64,000 bases of DNA from Elusimicrobiota bacterium. GTDB lineage: Bacteria > Elusimicrobiota > Elusimicrobia > UBA1565. Position numbers and translations under genes: made by a program. This document shows, one piece after another, positions 60,354 through 64,000 of the stretch. Below the pieces are notes generated by a model, which was given only the letters and a program-made list of their open reading frames with translations, made no database searches and was not told the origin of the DNA. The stretch is taken from positions 124,001-188,000 of the forward strand of contig JBAZVI010000005.1 of the NCBI GenBank assembly GCA_041660925.1, in the 5' to 3' direction. Position 1 is the first letter of the stretch, and each line of letters starts with the position of its first letter.

Positions 60354-62011
60354 CGCGGCAGCCCCTTCAGCCAGGCGCGGGCCGCGGCGGCGTCGCCCGG
60401 CTCGGCCCAGCGGGAGAAGCGTTCGACCTCGCCCGCCAGGGCGGCGCGCGTCGCGTGGCCTTCGGCGAGCATGCGGGCGGCGGCGATGAGGTCGTCGGGA
60501 CGGAAGAGGGAGAACTCCCGCTCCTTGAGCCACGCGGGCCTGACGGCGGCGCGTCGGACGAACGCGCTCGCCCGGGCGTCCCAGTACACCAGCGCCCAGT
60601 CCCTCTTCGGCAGATAGAACAGGTAGAACGGCCGCCAGAGCTGGGTCTTCGTCCCGTCCTTGAGCGTGACCGGCATCGGCACGAGCTGAGAGGTGCGCTC
60701 CAGGATCACGAGCTGCGCGCCGAGGCCGTCGAGCCAGGCCCGGTACAGCTCGGGGCTGCGGTTGGCCGCGTACATCGGCGCGAGGCGCTCGTGGAAGATG
60801 TAGCGGCCGTCGACGAAGATCGGATAGTCGGGAGCGAGCCGCCAGCCGATATAGCCGCCCCAATGCCAGGGGTTGACGAGCCGCAGCCGGCCCAGCGGCG
60901 CACGCTCGGCGTCGAGGAAGCGGCCAAGCCCGACCGGCACGTAGTCCGGGAGGAAGGCGCGAGGCCGCGAGAGAGGCGGGGCGAGCTTGACGGCGAAGAA
61001 GAGCACTCCGGACGCCCATACCGCCGCGAGCGCGGGCCGCAGCCACCGCGACCCGGCGAAGCCCCCGAGCGCCGCGGCCGCGATGGGGATGGCGACCGTG
61101 ACCGAATAGACGGTCATGCGCGCGTGGCCGGAAGCCGCCAGCGCGAAGAGCAGAAGGGCGGCCAGGTGCTCGAAAGGGAGAGCGCGGTCCTTGAGGAAGC
61201 GCGCGAGCGCCGCCGCGAACGAGCCCGCGAGCAGCGCCCAGAACGGCCAGAGCCAGGGCGTCTCCACCGAGCTCCCCTGCCATTCGCGGATATAGCTGCT
61301 CAGCGCTTCGCGGGCTCCGGCATGTTCCAGGAGCACGCCGTAGACCCGCGTCCCATACGGGTTCAGCAGTGCGCCGGCTGCGGCCGCGAGAAGGCAGTAC
61401 CCCAGCGTCCACGAGCGCCGGCGCCGGGCGTCGCCGGCGGCATGGAGCGCGAGCAGGAGCAGGCCGTAGGGGAAGCCGGCATGCAGGTTGGCCCAGAACG
61501 CGAAGAAGGCCGCGCAGCCGAGGATCTCCGCGCGGGGTCCCCGCGAAGGCCCGCGCAGGCGCCTGCGCTCGAGCAGCAGCCAGAGCGCCAGGAAGAAGAC
61601 GAGGGAGAAGCCCTCGGGACGGAGGTCGTTGGCGGTCGTCAGGCCGAGCGCCCAGAGGAAGATCCCCAGCCCGCGCGCGGCCGGCGCGGCGCCGTAGAGG
61701 CCGAGGATGGGCCAGAGCAGGGCCGCGGCGCAGGAGAGCTGGAGGAACTTGAGGACCCAGAGCCCGCGCATCCCTCCGAGGGCATGGAAGCCCTGGAAGA
61801 CCAGCTGGGAGAGCCACTCGAAGTCGGCCCACGGGGCGCCGCTCATCGTCCAGGAGAGCCAGTCGACGCGGGGAACGGCGCCGTGCGCCAGCATCCAGCG
61901 CGCGGCGCTCAGATGCCAGAAGACGTCCGGGTTGGAGAGGGGAAGGCCGAAGCAGGCCGCGGCGAGCGCGGCCGATAGAGCGGCCGGCATCCAGCGTCGG
62001 AAGCCGGCCAT
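60350..62011 (-). CDS. GT-C-like polytopic membrane protein, copy 1
   Basis: 553 residues, same plan as its neighbour: SNPDVFWHLSAARWML and DFEWLSQLVFQ in the first loop, ALWLLLERRRL then FWANLHAGFPYG in the membrane part, and WHWGGYIGWRL with IFVDGRYIFH in the soluble tail. ATG at 62011 was chosen; a GTG at 62026 lies inside the arm of the palindromic element. Overlaps copy 2 by 4 nt. Confidence 0.78.
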   Translation of the reverse strand: MAGFRRWMPAALSAALAAACFGLPLSNPDVFWHLSAARWMLAHGAVPRVDWLSWTMSGAPWADFEWLSQLVFQGFHALGGMRGLWVLKFLQLSCAAALLWPILGLYGAAPAARGLGIFLWALGLTTANDLRPEGFSLVFFLALWLLLERRRLRGPSRGPRAEILGCAAFFAFWANLHAGFPYGLLLLALHAAGDARRRRSWTLGYCLLAAAAGALLNPYGTRVYGVLLEHAGAREALSSYIREWQGSSVETPWLWPFWALLAGSFAAALARFLKDRALPFEHLAALLLFALAASGHARMTVYSVTVAIPIAAAALGGFAGSRWLRPALAAVWASGVLFFAVKLAPPLSRPRAFLPDYVPVGLGRFLDAERAPLGRLRLVNPWHWGGYIGWRLAPDYPIFVDGRYIFHERLAPMYAANRSPELYRAWLDGLGAQLVILERTSQLVPMPVTLKDGTKTQLWRPFYLFYLPKRDWALVYWDARASAFVRRAAVRPAWLKEREFSLFRPDDLIAAARMLAEGHATRAALAGEVERFSRWAEPGDAAAARAWLKGLPR

Positions 62012-62020
62012 GAGCCCGGG

Positions 62021-62293
62021 GAGCACCTAGGGACCCCCAGGGCTGTCTTGGAAGCCCCTATTCCGTGGCGAGTCCAAGAAGCGACGAGGGAGCATAGCGC
62101 GAGCTATGTGACCGAGGAGCGCCGCAGGAATCGTCCGGAAGAGGGGCTTCCCAAAATGAAGGGCGGGGCTGCTTTCTACCCGTCTGCAGCGTTGCTCGTC
62201 GCTCACATAGCTCACGCTATGCTCGCTCCTCGCGCCTTGCATCCGGGTCAAAACCAGCCCCGCCAAGACAGCCCTGGGGGTCCTTAGGTGCTC
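62021..62293. repeat. 273-bp length-symmetric palindromic element (MITE-like)
   Basis: The outer 31 bp on each side (62021-62051 and 62263-62293) are inverted copies with one mismatch; the inner 22-bp arms (62090-62111 and 62203-62224) are inverted copies with one mismatch. Both pairs share the same centre (62157), so the whole element is one large imperfect palindrome. The left end abuts the start of the membrane-protein gene and the right end touches the rpmB stop codon (62292-62294). No transposase is encoded. No direct target-site duplication is visible at the ends. Confidence 0.75.
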
Positions 62294-62492
62294 AGGGCTT
62301 TCTGCTCGGACGGACCGCTTTGCCGGACTTGATGCAGGTCGAGCAGACGTAGGCGGTGCGGGTCTTGCCCGCGAGGACCAACTTCTGCTTCTGGAGGTTG
62401 GGCCGGAACACCCGCTTCGTCGCCCTGTGCGAATGGCTGTAGCTGAAGCCGGAAACCGGACCCTTCTCGCAGATGGAACATCGATAGGCCAT
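62292..62492 (-). CDS. rpmB: Ribosomal protein bL28
   Basis: 66 residues. MAYRCSICEKGP starts the protein, with CSIC and CSTC forming a CxxC...CxxC zinc site (C+ form of bL28). SHSHRATKRVFRPNLQ is the conserved rRNA-binding segment. Its stop codon is inside the end of the palindromic element. An extended -10 lies 9 nt upstream of the ATG. Confidence 0.93.
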   Translation of the reverse strand: MAYRCSICEKGPVSGFSYSHSHRATKRVFRPNLQKQKLVLAGKTRTAYVCSTCIKSGKAVRPSRKP

Positions 62493-62501
62493 AGTAAGAC
62501 T

Positions 62502-62510
62502 ATGATAACA
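62502..62510 (-). promoter_or_regulatory. Extended -10 promoter of rpmB, leaderless
   Basis: Minus strand TG-T-TATCAT (hexamer 62507-62502), nine bases, then ATG at 62492. The predicted +1 is 2-3 nt from the start codon; no Shine-Dalgarno sequence. Confidence 0.55.
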
Positions 62511-62522
62511 AATTCGGAGCGC

Positions 62523-63395
62523 CTAAATCTTCAGGGTCTCGGCGATGACGCAGAGGTCCCGGTCGCCCTCGCCCGCCGCGAGGGCTCGGGCCATGAGGAC
62601 TTCGACCGCCTCCGTCACGGGCAAGGCGGCCCCCCGCGCCCCGGCCTCGGCCAGCATGAAGCGGACGTCCTTGAGCATGTGCTTGAGCGGGAAGGCCGGG
62701 GAGTAGTCGGGCGCGAGCAGGGCCTTCTCCTTGATGCGGAAGTAGCCGCAGTCGAGCGCGGGACTCGCCTTGAGCACGTCGAAGACCCGCGCGGGGTCCA
62801 CCTGCAGCGTCCGGGCGAGCGTCACCGACTCGGTCAGAGCGGTCGTCATCTGCGCGACGATGAGGTTCATGCACAGCTTGAGCGCCGTGCCCTGCCCCGC
62901 CGCTCCGGCCCGCACGACGGCCTTCCCCATCTTCAGGAGCATCGGCTCGGCGAGCGCCAGATCGGCCTCCTCGCCCCCCGCCAGCACGATGAGCTGTGCG
63001 GCCTCCACCTGGGCCTTGCTGCCGGCGACCGGGCAATCGAGGAAGCGAGAGCCCGCGGCCCGGCAGCGCTCGGCCAGGGAGAGGGTGCAGGCGATGGAGA
63101 CGGTGCTCATGTTGACGAGCAGGCGTCCGCGGGGCCCGCCGGCGAACCAGCCCGCCGGTCCGCCGAGGACCTCGTCGAGGGCCTCGGGACCCGTGACCAT
63201 GGCGACCGTCGCGTCGCACTCGGCGAGGTCCCGGGGTGCGCCCGCCAGCGCGCAGCCCAGCGCCTCCAGGGGGAGCGCCTTGCGCCGGTCCCGGTTCCAC
63301 ACCCGGACCCGGTAGCCGGCCGCGCGCAGATGCCGCGCCATCGGCGCGCCCATGATGCCCAGCCCGATGAATCCGACGCTCTCGATCTTCTCCAT
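62523..63395 (-). CDS. 3-hydroxyisobutyrate-dehydrogenase-family NAD(P) oxidoreductase
   Basis: 290 residues from ATG at 63395. GFIGLGIMGAPMARHL (about 8-23) is the family N-terminal signature and binds NAD(P). FLDCPVAGSKAQVEAAQL holds the substrate-binding segment (PV-GS), and GTALKLCMNLI carries the catalytic Lys. FPLKHMLKDVRF is the C-terminal family block. Related enzymes reduce succinic or glyoxylic semialdehyde (GLYR) or oxidise 3-hydroxy acids. A longer in-frame start at 63443 exists but lacks the domain boundary and would overlap the recG promoter. Confidence 0.88.
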   Translation of the reverse strand: MEKIESVGFIGLGIMGAPMARHLRAAGYRVRVWNRDRRKALPLEALGCALAGAPRDLAECDATVAMVTGPEALDEVLGGPAGWFAGGPRGRLLVNMSTVSIACTLSLAERCRAAGSRFLDCPVAGSKAQVEAAQLIVLAGGEEADLALAEPMLLKMGKAVVRAGAAGQGTALKLCMNLIVAQMTTALTESVTLARTLQVDPARVFDVLKASPALDCGYFRIKEKALLAPDYSPAFPLKHMLKDVRFMLAEAGARGAALPVTEAVEVLMARALAAGEGDRDLCVIAETLKI

Positions 63396-63451
63396 AGGAG
63401 TCCCCCCCGACAAGGGTACTGAAATCCCTCCGCCCGGCGCCATGCCTGTTT

Positions 63452-63459
63452 GTTAGAAT
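63452..63459 (+). promoter_or_regulatory. Extended -10 promoter of recG, leaderless
   Basis: TG-T-TAGAAT (TG at 63451-63452, hexamer 63454-63459) lies eight bases before the recG ATG at 63468. Same geometry as asnB and bamA. Confidence 0.55.
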
Positions 63460-63467
63460 CCCCCTCG

Positions 63468-64000
63468 ATGACCAGCGCGCTCGACCAGCCCGTGCAGTTC
63501 GTCAAGGGGATCGGGCCCAAGCGCGCGGCCGTCTTCGAGCGCCTGGGGATCGTCACCCTCCTGGACCTCCTCGAGCACCTTCCCCGCGCCTGGCAGGACC
63601 GCCGCCCCTCGCGCCTCGACATGCCGCCCGGGGAGGACCCCGTCGTGGCCTTCGGACGCGTCGCGCGCGTCCGCGAGATCCACGCCGGGATGCACCTCCT
63701 CATCTACAGCGCACTGCTCAAGGTGCCGGGAAACCCCGAGGACATCGAGTGCGTCTGGTTCAAGCGCCCGAGCCGCCGCTACGACGTCTTCGCGGGACTC
63801 AAGAAGGAGGTCCGCCCCGGCGCCGACCTCTGGGTGGTCGGCCGCACGGAGCCGGGCCTGCTGCGCGTGCGCAAGATCCAGGTCGAGGAGCACTATCCCG
63901 CCGAGGACCCGCGGGCCGGCCTCCACATCGACCGCCTCGTGCCGGTCTACGCGCTGACCGAGGGGCTGAGCGCCCGGCTCGTCCGCGAGACCGTCGCCGC
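63468..64000 (+). CDS. recG: ATP-dependent DNA helicase RecG, N-terminal part (runs off the window)
   Basis: The reading frame from ATG at 63468 stays open for 177 codons to the window end. VQFVKGIGPKRAAVFERLGI (about 8-27) is the helix-hairpin start typical of RecG, followed by TLLDLLEHLPRAWQDRR, and by an OB-fold wedge domain (about 55-145) with VAFGRVARV and LWVVGRTEPG. YALTEGLSARLVRETVA near the edge matches the linker before the helicase domains. RecG remodels stalled replication forks. The helicase motifs themselves lie outside the window. Confidence 0.9.
   Translation, partial: MTSALDQPVQFVKGIGPKRAAVFERLGIVTLLDLLEHLPRAWQDRRPSRLDMPPGEDPVVAFGRVARVREIHAGMHLLIYSALLKVPGNPEDIECVWFKRPSRRYDVFAGLKKEVRPGADLWVVGRTEPGLLRVRKIQVEEHYPAEDPRAGLHIDRLVPVYALTEGLSARLVRETVA

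Noticed and set aside
62027..62287. Two 79-codon frames on opposite strands with similar translations (ending SPGGP)
   Set aside because: They are mirror translations of the palindromic element, not genes; the similarity follows from its inverted arms.

Overview
The window is GC-rich, almost completely coding bacterial DNA (about 55 protein genes, no rRNA, tRNA or CRISPR seen). It comes from a Gram-negative (diderm) organism: there is a complete lipid A/LPS early pathway (lpxD, lpxC, fabZ, lpxA, lpxI, lpxB, msbA), bamA and an OmpH/Skp-like chaperone, a type IV pilus pilMNOPQ set, and a PorV-like outer membrane protein. The mix of PorV plus a large kelch protein with a FlgD-like C-terminal domain, extreme gene overlap and lpxI instead of lpxH resembles high-GC Elusimicrobiota genomes. 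That assignment is an inference and needs a marker-gene tree.

Layout. 1-10862 (minus strand): surface-glycan genes (MOP flippase, three GT2 enzymes, three nucleotide-sugar SDR enzymes, one GT-C-like membrane enzyme) ending in two tandem secreted TldD-family proteins. 10881-14055 (plus): GT2, methyltransferase and a wecB-like epimerase, converging on aat. 13955-22416 (minus): aat-asnB; PorV-like protein and a 1570-residue kelch/Fn3 protein. 22501-35607 (minus): one tightly overlapping run, pilMNOPQ followed by an O-antigen-ligase-like enzyme, two YfhO-like membrane proteins, a flippase-like UPF0104 protein, a methyltransferase and a GT4. 35840-43589 (plus): an eight-gene inositol operon (HAD phosphatase, nucleotidyltransferase, ATP-grasp enzyme, class III aminotransferase, Gfo/Idh/MocA dehydrogenase, CDP-alcohol phosphotransferase, inositol-phosphate synthase, GNAT) closed by a perfect hairpin. 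43686-58635 (plus): bamA-ompH-lpx-msbA operon ending in a ZIP-type transporter, a short Rel protein and a cNMP-domain protein. 58716-63395 (minus): two paralogous GT-C-like membrane proteins, a long palindromic element, rpmB and a 3-hydroxyisobutyrate-dehydrogenase-like enzyme. 63468-64000 (plus): the start of recG.

The best candidate for an undescribed system is the inositol operon. It has the parts of the di-inositol-phosphate (IPCT/DIPPS) or bacterial inositol-lipid routes, plus an oxidoreductase, an aminotransferase, an ATP-grasp enzyme with inositol-polyphosphate-kinase-like features and an acetyltransferase. Together these suggest a modified, possibly amino-inositol, phosphodiester or lipid head group.

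Regulation. Many operon-first genes have a -10 hexamer (often TGnTAnnnT) only 6-9 nt before the start codon, so leaderless transcripts appear common. The pil operon differs: it has a canonical TTGACA/TACAAA promoter and a leader holding an intrinsic-terminator-like hairpin. No gene-free stretch exceeds 300 bases; the largest are 62012-62291 (palindromic element) and 35608-35839 (divergent promoter/attenuator region).
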